Positions 11,690 to 22,955 of a stretch of 64,000 bases of DNA are shown in pieces (position 1 is the first letter of the stretch; every line of letters starts with the position of its first letter). Both the position numbers and the translations under genes were made by a program. The notes beneath the pieces are model-generated. The model saw nothing but the letters and a program-made list of their open reading frames with translations, made no database searches and was not told the origin of the DNA. The DNA comes from Pseudoips prasinana (taxonomy: Eukaryota; Arthropoda; Insecta; Lepidoptera; Nolidae). The DNA is taken from positions 12,648,001 through 12,712,000 of the forward strand of contig OX621237.1 of assembly GCA_951640165.1 (NCBI GenBank), read 5' to 3'.

Positions 11690-12036
11690 GTCGTCCTAGC
11701 CGAATTCGACCAAGGCACATTAGCCATCTGCGCGGGACATATTATAGCGCACAAGTGTGTGCGCAAACACAGGGGTACTTTCTATTCCATCACTCTCATG
11801 ATCCGATGGGACGCCTATCAACACGCCCGGAAAGAGGTCAGGTATAGGTCCGACGGCTTTACGTGTTCCCGAGGCACTGCGGTATAATACCGTCAACTCT
11901 CAGACTGCGGACTGATGCTGAGAATTTTTTCTTTTTACAGATATGTCCCAAAATCACTTTAGGTCTGACCCGGGATTTGAACCCAGGGCCTCGTTATCTG
12001 CGGGTGAACACGCTACCGCTCGAAAAACGAGGCAGT
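11690..12036 (-). repeat. tRNA-derived SINE, head type 2, full length
   Basis: Read on the minus strand: a head with GCGGTAGCGTGTTCACCCGC and GGGTTCAAATCCCGGGTC, then TTTGGGACATATCTGTAAAA, GAGGTCAG-like body and a tail with TGCGCACACACTTGTGCGCT and GCGCAGATGGCTAATG. Confidence 0.75.
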
Positions 12037-12319
12037 CTATTATAGATTAGTGCCTATCAAAGTTCTTTAATTCTGAGCATCGTCGTACTTCGGAGGGTAC
12101 TACTATAAATTCCACTGAAATTCTTCACTATGTCTGCCTGAAAAGTATCAAAATTTTTATAACTATAATTTTATTTGTGTGATATGATTACTGTATATTC
12201 ATACCGTATTCGTATGTGTGTATATATACAGCCTTGTTTATATTACTTTTACGTATTATTTAAATACGTCAGCTATTTTCTTTTCTCCCCTTACCTTGGA
12301 ATACCTTAATAATAATAAT

Positions 12320-12692
12320 GATATCCTGGGATATTATTCACACACGGCCATCTGATCCCGAACTAAGCAGAGCATGTACAGACGCCAGCACATCAAGTTA
12401 CCCCAATCTGTCAAATTGCCCCAATTGAAAGTACGCCTTATTCGATAAAGTTGAAAATCTATAAAAGAAATTTGACAGATTGGAGTAGCTGGGTGTACTG
12501 GCGTCTGAACTATGGAAACTAGATAACTGATATACTAATTTTCTTTTGTATATACATACTTATATAGATAATTAATTACACCCAGACTTAAGATAAACAG
12601 ACATGTTCATGCACACAATTATCTACCATTGGTGGGAATGTAACACTACGACCTGCGGCGTGAAAGGAAAGTATCTACCAACCACGCCAACC
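12320..12692 (-). repeat. tRNA-derived SINE, head type 1, split by a MITE
   Basis: The reversed SINE tail GATATCCTGGGATATTATTC...GCAGAGCATGTA is interrupted at 12379-12507 and resumes with CTATGGAAACTAGATAACTG, ending in the head GCAAG/ACCAACCACGCCAACC. The intact SINE order lets the insertion site be read. Confidence 0.8.
12379..12507. mobile_element. Palindromic MITE P inserted in a SINE
   Basis: 129 bp with ends CAGACGCCAGCACATC and its complement, and nearly complementary halves (CCAATCTGTCAAATT against AATTTGACAGATTGG). Left flank GTA, right flank AAC. The uninterrupted SINE reads CTTGTACTATGG, so the target was GTAC. Confidence 0.82.
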
Positions 12693-12705
12693 TCTGCTGC
12701 TACTA

Positions 12706-13017
12706 TCTATACAAATAAATAAAATTGGAGTGTCTGTTTGTAATATTAAAATAACCGGTTTTCACTACATTAATATGAATATATATACGGTACATATTCC
12801 AAAATGATTTTTTTTTCAATTTTTGTCTGTCTGTCTGTCTGTTTGTTCCGGCTAATCTCTGAAATAGCTGGACCGATTTTGACGGGACTTTTATTGGCAG
12901 GTAGCTGATGTAATAAGGTGTAACTTAGGCTACTTTTATTAAAGAAAAGGTCTTTTGTTTTACAAGAAAAACGAAATAAACTAATTAACACGCGGACGAA
13001 GTCGCGGGCACAGCTAG
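12706..13017 (+). mobile_element. Non-autonomous Helitron, family D
   Basis: 312 bp. TC start after A, CTAG end before T. The terminus CACGCGGACGAAGTCGCGGGCACAG keeps the hairpin better than the 10-kb copy. It contains (TCTG)n at 12825-12841. Confidence 0.82.
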
Positions 13018-13124
13018 TTTCTAATAAATTATGGTCCAACGCGAATCGGTTGCCGAGTAAGAGATCGCTTTTAGTTTTTAAGCCGCCAGTTGCATCAAAA
13101 TTTCCTATATTTTTTTTCCGTAGA

Positions 13125-13173
13125 AGCATCTAACCGCGGCATTTTTTTTTTATTTATGCCACGGCTAGATGCT
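13125..13173. repeat. Hairpin
   Basis: AGCATCTAACCGCGGCAT pairs with ATGCCACGGCTAGATGCT (two mismatches) around a T-rich loop. Confidence 0.6.
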
Positions 13174-13362
13174 AGTACGTATTTTCATAAAATATATATT
13201 AGATATTTTGTAAATCAACTGGAGTCAACATTTGGAACATAAGGGGATCTTAGTACGTTATAACATTATGCTAACCAAGGGCGTTTTTTATGACAACACA
13301 ATAGGTACTATTGTCGCTGCATAATAAGTGACAACTACCTTACAACGATTCTTAAAATAGTA

Positions 13363-13497
13363 CAGACGCCAGCACATCCAGCTACCCCAATCTATCAAAT
13401 TTCTTTTATAGATTTTCAACTTTATCACAAAAGCATACGATTCACTTTCAATTGGGGAAATTGGACAGATTGGCGTAGCTTGATGTGCTGGCGTCTG
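13363..13497. mobile_element. Palindromic MITE P
   Basis: CAGACGCCAGCACATCCAGC to GATGTGCTGGCGTCTG, flanked AGTA and TACT. Can fold into a single long hairpin. Confidence 0.82.
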
Positions 13498-13499
13498 TA

Positions 13500-14500
13500 C
13501 TACTGACGTTGTTGTTGGGTGCACTAGCGCCCTTATTACAACGATCATTACCGAAATTGAATGTGTTTTCCGGCAAGAATTTCCGGGCACGAGCGGAACT
13601 TAACATTAGTGCGAACACTAGCTACCCGTGTTTTAGTCGACATTATATGAATATTAAATAACGTAATAGCGTATCCTGCTACTGGCTTCATTTCCGATAT
13701 GATGAGAAGGAGGTGAAGGCTTTGTTATTAAATGTATTATTCAACATGTGATTTTGCCTGAACTTAAAACCTGAATTGAAGCCAAATGTATTGAAAACAT
13801 AGAAATAGCCAAATCTGTTCAGAATTTCCTTCTACGTTTTACCTAGTGAAAATATTAGCTCTAGATTAAGCGCTTTGGTAGCACGCCATTTACGTAACAA
13901 TAGCTTTCACACTGAGGTGCACACTTCGTCTAACGAAAGTCGGCTGTGCCAAGACTTAGATCTTATTTATTATTATTTGAAGTTCCCTGTGCAATAATTT
14001 GTCGACCCGCAAATATTATTTACTACAAATTGACATAACTGTTCGTTGGCGGCTGTAGTGATAGCCCGTTTAAGTACAACTCATTCCATTTTAAAGCGCC
14101 AGATGCGTAGTTGTAATCGAGAGAAAGATATTCCAGCTTGAGTCCTAGGAATGTTTTATTATTTCTAACTGTGACTACAGGATTGCTTTGGTACCGCAAT
14201 ACGACACAACTTTATGGTGAAATTGCAGAGGTAGAATTCGTAAATTAATCGAAGAATTCTCCACGATTTATAAATTTTAAAGTTGATTGTCACCTTAAAT
14301 TTTATCGCCGCGGTACGACACACCACGACACAAAGATATATTTCGCTTGTGCGGGCGATGTCTATCTTTAAAAAAATAGATGGTGGTCAGATTATTGTAA
14401 TTGTATTCAAAGACATTATTTCACCCGACTGTACTCTCGGCAGTGAACTCGATTCGCACACCGGCTGTGGGCTTGGAGCAGGCGTTCGCTTTACTCGGCA
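13500..14500. other. Unique-looking DNA upstream of the 14.5-kb candidate promoter
   Basis: No repeat recognised and no convincing frame. G+C rises from about 14300 towards the initiator-like site. Confidence 0.4.
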
Positions 14501-14503
14501 CGG

Positions 14504-14620
14504 TCAGTTTTGCTTCAAGCGCCGACGCATATACACGTTTCATTATTACCGGACGATCTCTGGCTTGTTTACAAACAAAAGGTAGTGCAATCGTGCTGTC
14601 AACAGGATAACCGTGACAGG
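14504..14620 (+). promoter_or_regulatory. Candidate transcription start and non-coding first exon
   Basis: A G+C-richer island holds TCAGT at 14504-14508, the arthropod initiator. The strong donor GACAG followed by GTAAGT sits at 14620. The intervening sequence has no long ATG frame, as in a 5' untranslated first exon. No TATA box and no clear downstream promoter element at +28. The acceptor it would use is unknown. Confidence 0.35.
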
Positions 14621-15247
14621 TAAGTTATTTATAAATTGAGGCCAGTGTGTCAAATACTATGTATTCAACGTTATAAGCAAAAATAACTGTCAACATTATT
14701 CCCGTAGTCATATATATAGGGTGTAAACAATGCAATTGTGGTCTGCTATTGTTTTCGGGTATTACACGTAATACTGGTACAATTACATTTTAGTTCTCGT
14801 TTTTATTGTCCCTGTTTTAATTATTGTTACAATCCATGTTCAATTTTATGCCAAGGCATCGCTCATATTTACCATTAGCGCATTCGGTCTGTCTGGTATC
14901 TCTCCATGACTCGATCGTGGAACCGATATTTTTTTTGCCCTACCCACGATATAATTATATGTAGTTCTTTCGTCCAAAGGTGCGGGGAAAAGCTATTAAA
15001 CGGTTTCGTTATTTAATTATCTAGTTCCTATTATATATATACAAGTAATTTTCCCTGTCTGTTATGTATGTTTTAATTTTGGCATGTGCTGTGTTTTAAG
15101 TTTGTTATTCAGAGCATGTTATAAGAACAAGTTTTACCTTACATGCAGCTGGTCCAGGGGCAAAAATGGTCCTTGTCTCACTTTATTGTAACAACATGCG
15201 ACCCGCAGCTACGAACCAAGTCTACTGCATGTAATGTTTATAATCTG
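14621..15247. other. AT-rich DNA, nothing recognised
   Basis: No frame or repeat that I can name. If the 14.5-kb exon is real this is its first intron. Confidence 0.4.
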
Positions 15248-15505
15248 TTGTACTACTATTATAAAGAGGTAACGTTTGTGAGTTTGTGACGTTGTAAGGG
15301 GTAATCTCTGGATGTACTGAACCGATTTTCAAAATTATTTCTTCAATAGAAAGCTACGTTATTGTGGAGTGTCCTAGGCTATGAAAAATTCCAAAATGAA
15401 TAAAACATCTTTACTTAAACTTGAATAATGTAATCCAAGTTGCGGGACAAACGGGCAGGGACAAAAATATTTATAACGCGGAACGAAGGACGCGGGCACT
15501 GCTAG
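15248..15505 (+). mobile_element. Non-autonomous Helitron, family E
   Basis: The 5' part TACTATTATAAAGAGGTAACG leads to CGCGGAACGAAGGACGCGGGCACTGCTAG before T. An inverted relative is at 24146-24370. No coding capacity. Confidence 0.75.
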
Positions 15506-16664
15506 TACCTACATAAAGTTAATTAATTAATCAAAATTATAGAAAATAATCTTATTTTAGTACCTACATAAATATGTGGCAAATGTTTACCTAAGTTTCA
15601 GCGGTGCATGTCATGATTTCCTTGACATTTGTAAATGTTTTACTTTTATTGTTAACGTACTGTTAGTTTAGAAAAGGTCAGGTGTAACTTTATAATTCGT
15701 ATCAAATTTAAGAGTCCATTGAAATCTGCATTTTTTGCACAATCTTAATACTAAAGCAATATACCTTAACTCAGTTAAATGAATTGCAATTGCTAAATAT
15801 ACAATAGTGGCTCCTTTCTGTTAATTATAAAAGATAAATATGGATGTAGTGCCGCGGGCCTTTGTATAGAACTACAAAATTTTTGTTCATCATAATATTC
15901 ACCTAAATCAAACCCTTTAATCAGTGCACCCTGATAAATCAACACATTACACACACATGTCTTTCTCGGAATTTCTTGATAAATATTGTCATTTTTAATT
16001 TAAAAGTATTATTAATCGTAATAAAATATTGTTAATGTCACACAGGGATAATGAAGCTTTCTACTGATGAAATCATTTTCAAAATTAGTTTGGTTTTGGT
16101 TCAAGAGATTACGTTCAAAAAACAATATCACAAAATTACAAACTTTACCGCTTTATAAATTTAGTGTGGGTTATTTCTTAAAATTATAATCATAATAGCC
16201 GTCCTGGCGAAATTCGTACCGCGATTGCAATAATGTAAAACATTTTTCGGTTTTCCTTCCGGATAGAACACAGATTGATAGCGCGGAAGAAACATGGACC
16301 AAAAAACTAAACAACTTCTCACAGGTTTCTGTCTCATTCCCACACTCATTTATCTAATATTTTTTACAACCAAACATCCTGACAATAACCAGCTAATAAA
16401 GAAAAAAAATATGTAATTTAGTGCTGTCGTTTGGTAGTTATGAGCATGCAAACATTTCGGTGATTCATTTTTATTTATAAACATTTATAAAAACTATATC
16501 TCTTCATTGAATGTATGTTTTTGCTCGTTGTACAAGCTTTCATTTAACTTCTAATGTTTGTTTGTTTGGGTCCTATCTTGCAACTGAATTTTTAAGCAGT
16601 TATTCGGGACCGATCGAGTTGGAACTTTGCATGTACAATGTGTCAATCGGATAATAATGTAATA
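15506..16664. other. AT-rich DNA, nothing recognised
   Basis: A minus-strand open stretch at 16161-16349 contains RYQSVFYPEGKPKNVLHYCN but has no support as a gene. Confidence 0.4.
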
Positions 16665-16728
16665 TAATATTTTGGGACATTATTCAGACACGGCCAACTG
16701 ATTCCAAACTAAGCAAAGCTTGTACCAA
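16665..16728 (-). repeat. SINE tail fragment
   Basis: GGGACATTATTCAGACACGG followed by AACTAAGCAAAGCTTGTACC, the shared SINE tail in reverse; the head is missing. Confidence 0.65.
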
Positions 16729-17085
16729 ACTCTGTAATAAATCAAATCTTAGGCTTGTTTGTTCGCCTTGACAAGTAATTTGGTTCTAGTTGGTATATAG
16801 GGTTTGATAATGGAGTAATTTAACTAAATAACATAGATCAGTTGAATTCCTGGCTAAATTCAATGACGGCTCAGTTGAAAGAAGAATGCTCCCACTTCTT
16901 TGTTCTGTTGTGTTTCTAGTGCGCACGAAACTTTCGAAGCTGTTATTTATCGTGGTTCTAACTTTTTGATACAAGTAAAGTTTACGTGGCTTGAAACCGA
17001 GTTAGGTTATTAGCAGGCCTTCAATTCGAAGAATGAATCTTCTTGCAGAGGTTGGAGAATCGCTTTTATCATTCTGAAGGAAAAT

Positions 17086-17420
17086 ATTTGGGAACATGAT
17101 TGGAAGACGGGAAATAGATCAAAATTATTACGTATCTGGAATTCAATTAATTTTATTAATAAACGCCTTCTTCCTTTTAAATGCAGAAAACATCAAGTAG
17201 TTATTACTTGATTAAGAATTGGTCACACAAACATGGCTCATATTCATTTAATAACTAAGTCTGACAGAAACAATTGCAAGTGTTATTCCGATTTATCGTT
17301 TTTCATCTCCTTGTGGACTGCTCGGAATATATATGATAACGAGAAATGTTTATATACCCAAACTAATAATTTAAAAACAAGGTTTGAATCAGAATTAAAA
17401 CAGACATTATCATTCTAGGA
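17086..17420 (+). pseudogene. I-clade-like LINE remnant (region after RNase H)
   Basis: A continuous translation reads WKTGNRSKLLRIW, then RKHQVVIT, a TGA stop, then LRIGHTNMAHIHLITKSDRN. LRIGHT-T/NM-HIHLL is the hallmark near the end of I/R1/Jockey-type LINE proteins that carry RNase H. One in-frame stop (TGA where Arg CGA is expected) and later frame loss mark it as decayed. Confidence 0.72.
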
Positions 17421-17830
17421 AATTATGAATGTCTAAACTTATTCAATGAATTGTATTCTGTATTGTTAAACGTGGCCGCTAAATACCCTTGATGTTAAAA
17501 AGCTACTTAAATAAATATCTAATAATAACTAAAAAGTAACAAATCATTTAATCCAACTGGAAATGAGCCGTTTTTTAATTTCGTTTTCATACAAAAGAGT
17601 GATTGAGCGACTTCCTTGCCTTTATTGCTGTTCTAATGGAACACGTTCTGATTTTAAAACTACAAGAAGTAAGGAGGTACAACCAGAAACACAGAGAAAA
17701 GGACAGATGATTAAACGGACAAAATACAATTCTGTCTGTCCAAATAATCATGTTACGAACCCATTAGAATAACGATTTAGTCTTAGCTAGTGTCACGGGG
17801 GCCCTAAGGTATAATTTAAGTTGATATAAA

Positions 17831-17861
17831 GATTTAAGTAAACCATTGGTTTACTTAAATC
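17831..17861. repeat. Perfect 31-bp palindrome
   Basis: GATTTAAGTAAACCA, one T, then the exact complement TGGTTTACTTAAATC. Confidence 0.85.
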
Positions 17862-19008
17862 ATACCATACTCAAACCAGGAATATTTCACTAACTTTACT
17901 TCATCTTCGCAATTATGTTTTTTGTTGGCCGTCCTTTTTAAAATTTTCTAATATATGCAAGTGGAAATCTAATATCTCTGGCGAAACAGCCGTGAGTCTA
18001 TGGATGTCAAAATATGCTACTTAATTTTTTAATGAAATTCTGAAATATTAACAACAAATTTACCGTCTCTCTTCGCTAATTTGCCTTGTCTAATTAGTAC
18101 TATGACTGAATTGCTATTGCAGAAGATAATGTATGAAAAATATGGCTGGAACGCAGTCACTCGTCTCAGTAAAGTGACGTTTTAGTCAGTAATACCATAC
18201 GCGACCGACTTGTTGAATGTAACAAGGACACAGCACGACAGCAGGCCTTCGAGAGATGGCGGTTCGCTATTGTGTTATGTGTGTGTAAATTATGCACTTT
18301 TTATCCTATCTACAACACACCGCTGCGAAGCTCCATGACACGCTTTCTACTATTGGAATGGAACACTAAGTGTTATACACCATTTGCTAGATGGATTCGG
18401 AACCGAAGTAGGTATCTGATCGATTACTATCGGCCACTACTCTGATTGGGCTAAGTGCATTAAACCATCAAGGCTGAAAGTATTTTATTTGCAAGAGTTT
18501 CACGTTTTACCCTTGATATGCATGAGTCATCATTTTGAATCTTAAAATAGAAAACTGCCTATGGTGGATCACTTTGACATTTAAGCCCCGTATTTTGAGA
18601 TGGAATACATTTAGGAGCTGTGCTCAAGAACAAACTTGAGGAGTTCATTTATTGATCTGTGCTTGAAGATAGAACTTGACTACGGCTTTGACAAAATTTT
18701 CCTCTCTTAGTACAATATGAACATGATTTTTAAGTAAGGTGTGTAAAGTAAACCAAATCGGTCAAAGAGGTAAGACTAGATAATCTTACCTCTCTGCCCT
18801 ATTCGATATGATATATGGCGTTTGTTTTTAAAAATATGTAATTTTGTTAGTTTTGAGTGGTGTATATCGTCAGAAAACTATAGAATTGTTTAAACTTTTG
18901 TTCAATTCTTGTCTCACCATCAAACACATTTTATTATTCGATTTAATGAATAGAACCGCATCATGCTATAAGTTATCTGCACTCCGCGGGCCTAGTCAGT
19001 GTATTTCT
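17862..19008. other. AT-rich DNA, no gene recognised
   Basis: Only a short hairpin (AGAGGTAAG with its complement, about 18766-18793) was noted. Confidence 0.4.
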
Positions 19009-19394
19009 CATTAATTATCTCCCACTGTGAGTTTTAATTATGAAGAATAATATTCAAAATTATGTAGATAATAGCAATTATTAAACCAAATTCATAGATA
19101 TTCATAATTTTGGACAAACTTCTCTAGTTCATACCACTTCTCTTTATCAAGCGCGGCCCTATAATATTCATGATATGCTTCGCAGCCCTGTGATATTAAT
19201 TATCTCCAACTATAAGTATTAATTATGAATACTTAATACTATTCAAAATAATGTAGATACTAGCAATTATTTAACAAAATTCACAGATTTTCATGATTTT
19301 AAGCAGAATTCTCTATAAGTATCATAACGTCTCTCGTTTTTACCATTTCTCTTTATGAAGCGCGGCATGTGCTATAATAGTCATGATATGCTTC
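19009..19394. repeat. Diverged tandem duplication, two units
   Basis: Units 19009-19195 and 19196-19394 share TTAATTATCTCC, TTCAAAAT-ATGTAGATA, TAGCAATTAT and GAAGCGCGGC...CATGATATGCTTC. The offset grows from 185 to 212 bp across the unit, so indels have accumulated. Confidence 0.75.
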
Positions 19395-19639
19395 AAAGAG
19401 ATTTCTCCATCAAATAAATTATTGTATCAAATGGATATTTCTTTAATTTGTGTTGTATGGTCGCTCACGAGTTCGTACCACACGACAGCGCCGTCGAGAT
19501 CACGAACCGGAGCCGTGCCACAACCGTGCGCAGCAAAGGGGTTAATGTTACAGCACACCTTCCTTATACAGTTTCTCTGGGACGGCCAACCGATAACTTT
19601 CCGGCCCTTAGTCAAAGAACCGTTCTTAGAATTTAGTAA

Positions 19640-19915
19640 GTAAGTTTAGCGGTAGCGTGTTCACCACGCAGAGAACGAGGTACTGGGTTCAAATCCCAAA
19701 ACTCGTGCCAAAAGTGACTTTAAAAAGAAAAAAAAAAGTAAAGTCGTCGGTCTTGTACTTGACCTCTTTCCGGTCGTGTCGCTAGGTGTCCCATCAGATC
19801 ATGTGGGTGATGGAAAAGAAAGTGCTCCTGTGTTTGCGCACACACTTGTGCTCTATAATATGTCCCGCGCAGATGGCTAATCTCTTTTGAGACTGGTCGC
19901 CGTAGCCAACATTCA
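19640..19915 (+). repeat. tRNA-derived SINE, head type 2, internally deleted
   Basis: AGCGGTAGCGTGTTCACCAC, GGTTCAAATCCC, then directly GACCTCTTTCCGG...GCGCACACACTTGTGCTCTA and CCGCGCAGATGGCTAAT. Confidence 0.72.
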
Positions 19916-20415
19916 GCTAGGAAAACCTTTTAATCTTCCAATACTACTTGTTTGGTATAATAGGAAAAAATTAAAATAATAACTGGTAATTACGTTCCCT
20001 TGACAATAATCCATCCAACTCCGTTCTTGGTAAATGTTAATAAGGAGAAATGCATTGATTGGTCTAATATATTCCTTTTGCGGTACGCGGACGCGGTGTA
20101 GGTTGTGATTAATGCCTGCGGGTCAATACAGCGCACGAGCTTTACAGATTACATCCAATGTAAGCCTTCCATTGCCCAGAACACTACAATCCCATAATTT
20201 ATTGCATCGTAATTGATTCACTCCTCAGGACTATTATTAAAATGTACGTAACTTTAACAATTAACAAAGCTGCATTTACAAAATTATTTCAATGTCCATT
20301 TATAGATACGTAAAGGTGAATCAAATATTTATTACGTTTGTAATAATACTTATACCTAAATAGGTATAAATTAAAAAAAAACTGGTGCATTACACATCCC
20401 GTATTTATAAATAAA

Positions 20416-20936
20416 AACCGGCCAAGTGCGAGTCGGACTCGCCCATGAAGGGTTCCGCAGCAGTAAGTATTTCAGTTGATTAAATGAAAGGTAAATTGCG
20501 GTTTACGATTAATGACGCATTAAAATTATCTTATTTTAGAAGTTACAGGGAGGGCGGACACTAATTTTACACTCTCGCGCAATCTATTCAGTTTAGAAAA
20601 AAATTATATTAGGAACCTCAATATCATTTTTGAAAACCTATCCATAGATACCCCACATGTATGGGTACGATGAAAAAAAAATGTTGAGTTTCAGTTCTAT
20701 GTATGGTTCCCAATACATAGAACTGACACCCGAAAATTATTATTATTTTATAGCCCTTCTATTTTTGTGTAAAAATCCGAATGCGGTTCACAGAAATACA
20801 TCTACATACCAAGTTTCATTGGTACAGCTCTTATAGTTTCGGAAAAAAATGGCTGTGACATACGGACGGACAGGCAGACAGACATGACGAATCTATAAGG
20901 GTTCTGTTTTTTGCCATTTGGCTACGGAACCCTAAA
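20416..20936 (+). repeat. Dispersed repeat S, full-length copy
   Basis: It begins ACCGGCCAAGTGCGAGTCGG and ends GGCTACGGAACCCTAA. It contains a long AT-rich body and the conserved GACGGACAGGCAGACAGACA segment. It is uninterrupted and serves as the reference for the nested copy at 52 kb. No coding frame is apparent. Confidence 0.75.
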
Positions 20937-21101
20937 AAGCATGAAATAATTAGTAGTATTCGATTATAACTTTAATGTACTTCTACGTTTGAGTCGCTCA
21001 AACAAATCAAACAAACTATTTCTCGAGTTAATTTGAGTCACCGGTTCTTAAAGTTATTGGGTGATAATAAAAATGACCGATAATATGTGCAATACAAAAA
21101 A

Positions 21102-21124
21102 ACACACACACACACACACACACA
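21102..21124 (+). repeat. (AC)n microsatellite
   Basis: About 11 uninterrupted AC units. Confidence 0.95.
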
Positions 21125-21425
21125 TAAACTTTCCTACGTGAGGTGACTTGTGCAAAACAAAATGCTTTATACTTTTTCATGGAATAATGAATACCAAAAT
21201 ACACAATCAGATTATCAATTATGGCACCGGAAGGAGATTGTATTTCGCTCTTTACGCGGTAAGCGAAAGTAAGTTCTAAACACTTCAAAATAAAGTTATC
21301 ATTACTTCAACTAGGAAATTGTAATTTTATAATGTCATCTTTTATTTGAGTAATTGGAGACAGTTTTTAGTTCAAATTTGCAAGTGATGGAAATTCTAAG
21401 AAATATTAACAGGTTCGTCAAAGAA

Positions 21426-21755
21426 TCTATACATTTATAATAAAATCGTAGCAAAGTCAAAACTGTACCTTGAATATTTTTTAAAAAGGATATTTGGGGC
21501 GTTCTGCGCGTAGTGATCTACAATCGAAAACGAACTGAAAAATATAGTTATTAGAATTTTTGTCTGTGTGTCTGTTTGTCTGTATGTATGTCCGGGCCAA
21601 ACTAAAAAAGAACTGCATGGATTTACTTAAAATTTTGCATTAATATTACTAAGAGGTCGGGTCAACATATAGGCTACATATTATCACGCTATCACCTACG
21701 GGGAGGAGCTATATTTATAAAATTTAACGCGGGTAAAACCGCGGGGCACAGCTAG
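21426..21755 (+). mobile_element. Non-autonomous Helitron, family B, full length
   Basis: 330 bp. It starts TCTATACATTTATAATAAAA after A and ends with hairpin GCGGGTAAAACCGC plus GGGCACAGCTAG before T. This is the best-preserved family-B copy in the window. Confidence 0.85.
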
Positions 21756-21913
21756 TATGCATATACGTATGAAGTCTACCTGCGAAATTGTGCTCACTCA
21801 CTTCTAACCTTACATAAAGGTGTTACAATAATATGTTACTCTTTCTGCGTCTATTACATAACTTGAGGCGGATAAATAAAGTAGCCAATATACAGACTGC
21901 AAGTTAATGTCCA

Positions 21914-22096
21914 TATAAAGCTGCGAGCACTGCAGTGAGCAGGTTAGTATGGACAAACAAGCAAGCAGCAATTAGCGTGGCGTGGGAGAGCGGTCGCAGT
22001 AACACACAGTCCCGCTACCCAAACAAAGCGGCCGTTCACCGGCTGATGGCCCGTATACAACCCCTATATATTTTCGCCGGACCAGTATACAGTAGA
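21914..22096 (+). promoter_or_regulatory. Orphan GC-rich island with TATAAAG
   Basis: CATATAAAGCTGCGAGCACT begins an unusually GC-rich stretch containing GAGAGCGGTCGCAGTAACAC and CTACCCAAACAAAGCGGCCG, which ends where a SINE is inserted at 22097. It could be a core promoter, but no splice donor or coding frame follows. Confidence 0.2.
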
Positions 22097-22300
22097 CTGC
22101 ACGTGGCGCAGCGGCTAAGACAGTCGCCTCGCTTCTTCGTGTCGCGGGTTCGAGTCCCGCGCCGGACAACTATTTGTGTGACCCATAAATAGTTGTTCTG
22201 AGTCTGGATGTCATTTGTGTCCGTCTATTATATGTTTGTACCCCGCGACACGGGGATTAGAATCCCTTTTTTAAAAAACACCGCGACTCAGGGACTATTC
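22097..22300 (+). repeat. tRNA-derived SINE, head type 4
   Basis: GCACGTGGCGCAGCGGCTAA (box A-like), GTCGCGGGTTCGAGTCCCGC (box B), GTGACCCATAAATAGTTGTT, tail CCCCGCGACACGGGGATTAG. Confidence 0.82.
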
Positions 22301-22487
22301 TCTTTAAAAAAAAAAGAAAAAAAAATAGTAATCATAAACACTGTTTTCTATATATCTATACCTTCTACCGGTAAGTAGCTAAACCGGTTAGTTATATATA
22401 ATTCAAGTTCAATGTTATGGATGAAAACGTAACAATAAATGATCATTTAAACATACTGATACTAAATAAATATAAATATCTTGGGAC

Positions 22488-22733
22488 GGTCACCGTAGCC
22501 TAGTTGGTAGTGATCCTGCCTACGAAGCTGTTGGTCCTGGGTTCGAATCCCGGTAAGTGCAAATATTTGTGTGATGAGCACGAATATTTGTTTCTGAGTC
22601 ATGGATGTTTTCTATGTATATAAGTATTTATCTATCTATATAAGTATGTATATCGTCGCCTGGTACCCATAGTACAAGCTTTGCTTAGTTTGGGGCTAGG
22701 ATGATCTGTGTGACATTGTCCCCAGATATTATA
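22488..22733 (+). repeat. tRNA-derived SINE, head type 3 (tRNA-Arg-like)
   Basis: Forward copy of the 8-kb element: GGTCACCGTAGCCTAGTTGG, GCCTACGAAGCTG, GGGTTCGAATCCCGG, then the shared tail ending TGTCCCCAGATATTA. Confidence 0.82.
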
Positions 22734-22835
22734 TCTAAACACACTGCCATCTAATTCTAGTAACACAACATACTGATATATTTCTAAACACTTACATGTT
22801 ATAGATGCATTCAAATGATGACCATGATTATTTGT

Positions 22836-22955
22836 TCTGTATCTGAACAAATAATCATGCTCATCACATAAAGATTTGTCCTGCGTGGGGATCGAACTCA
22901 CATCCTTTGGATTAGCAGTCAGAGTCACTAACCATATTAGACCAACGGGCTGGAT
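22836..22955 (-). repeat. tRNA-derived SINE head, type 5
   Basis: On the minus strand: CCCGTTGGTCTAATATGGTT, CTGACTGCTAAT, GAGTTCGATCCCC, GTGATGAGCATGATTATT. The first 37 bp form a hairpin (CATGATTATTTGTTC and its complement). Confidence 0.65.

Noticed and set aside
13288..13590. 100-codon minus-strand frame
   Set aside because: It is a read-through of palindromic MITE P; the same peptide (PAHQATPICPISPIES type) appears at each copy.
21972..22169. Minus-strand frame starting SGAGLEPATR (also 55548-55781)
   Set aside because: This is the reverse translation of the SINE box B region, a known spurious frame.
22097..22170. tRNA gene at SINE heads (also 29722, 32969, 55717, 22488)
   Set aside because: Box A and B are present but the acceptor and anticodon stems do not close, and a SINE body follows directly.
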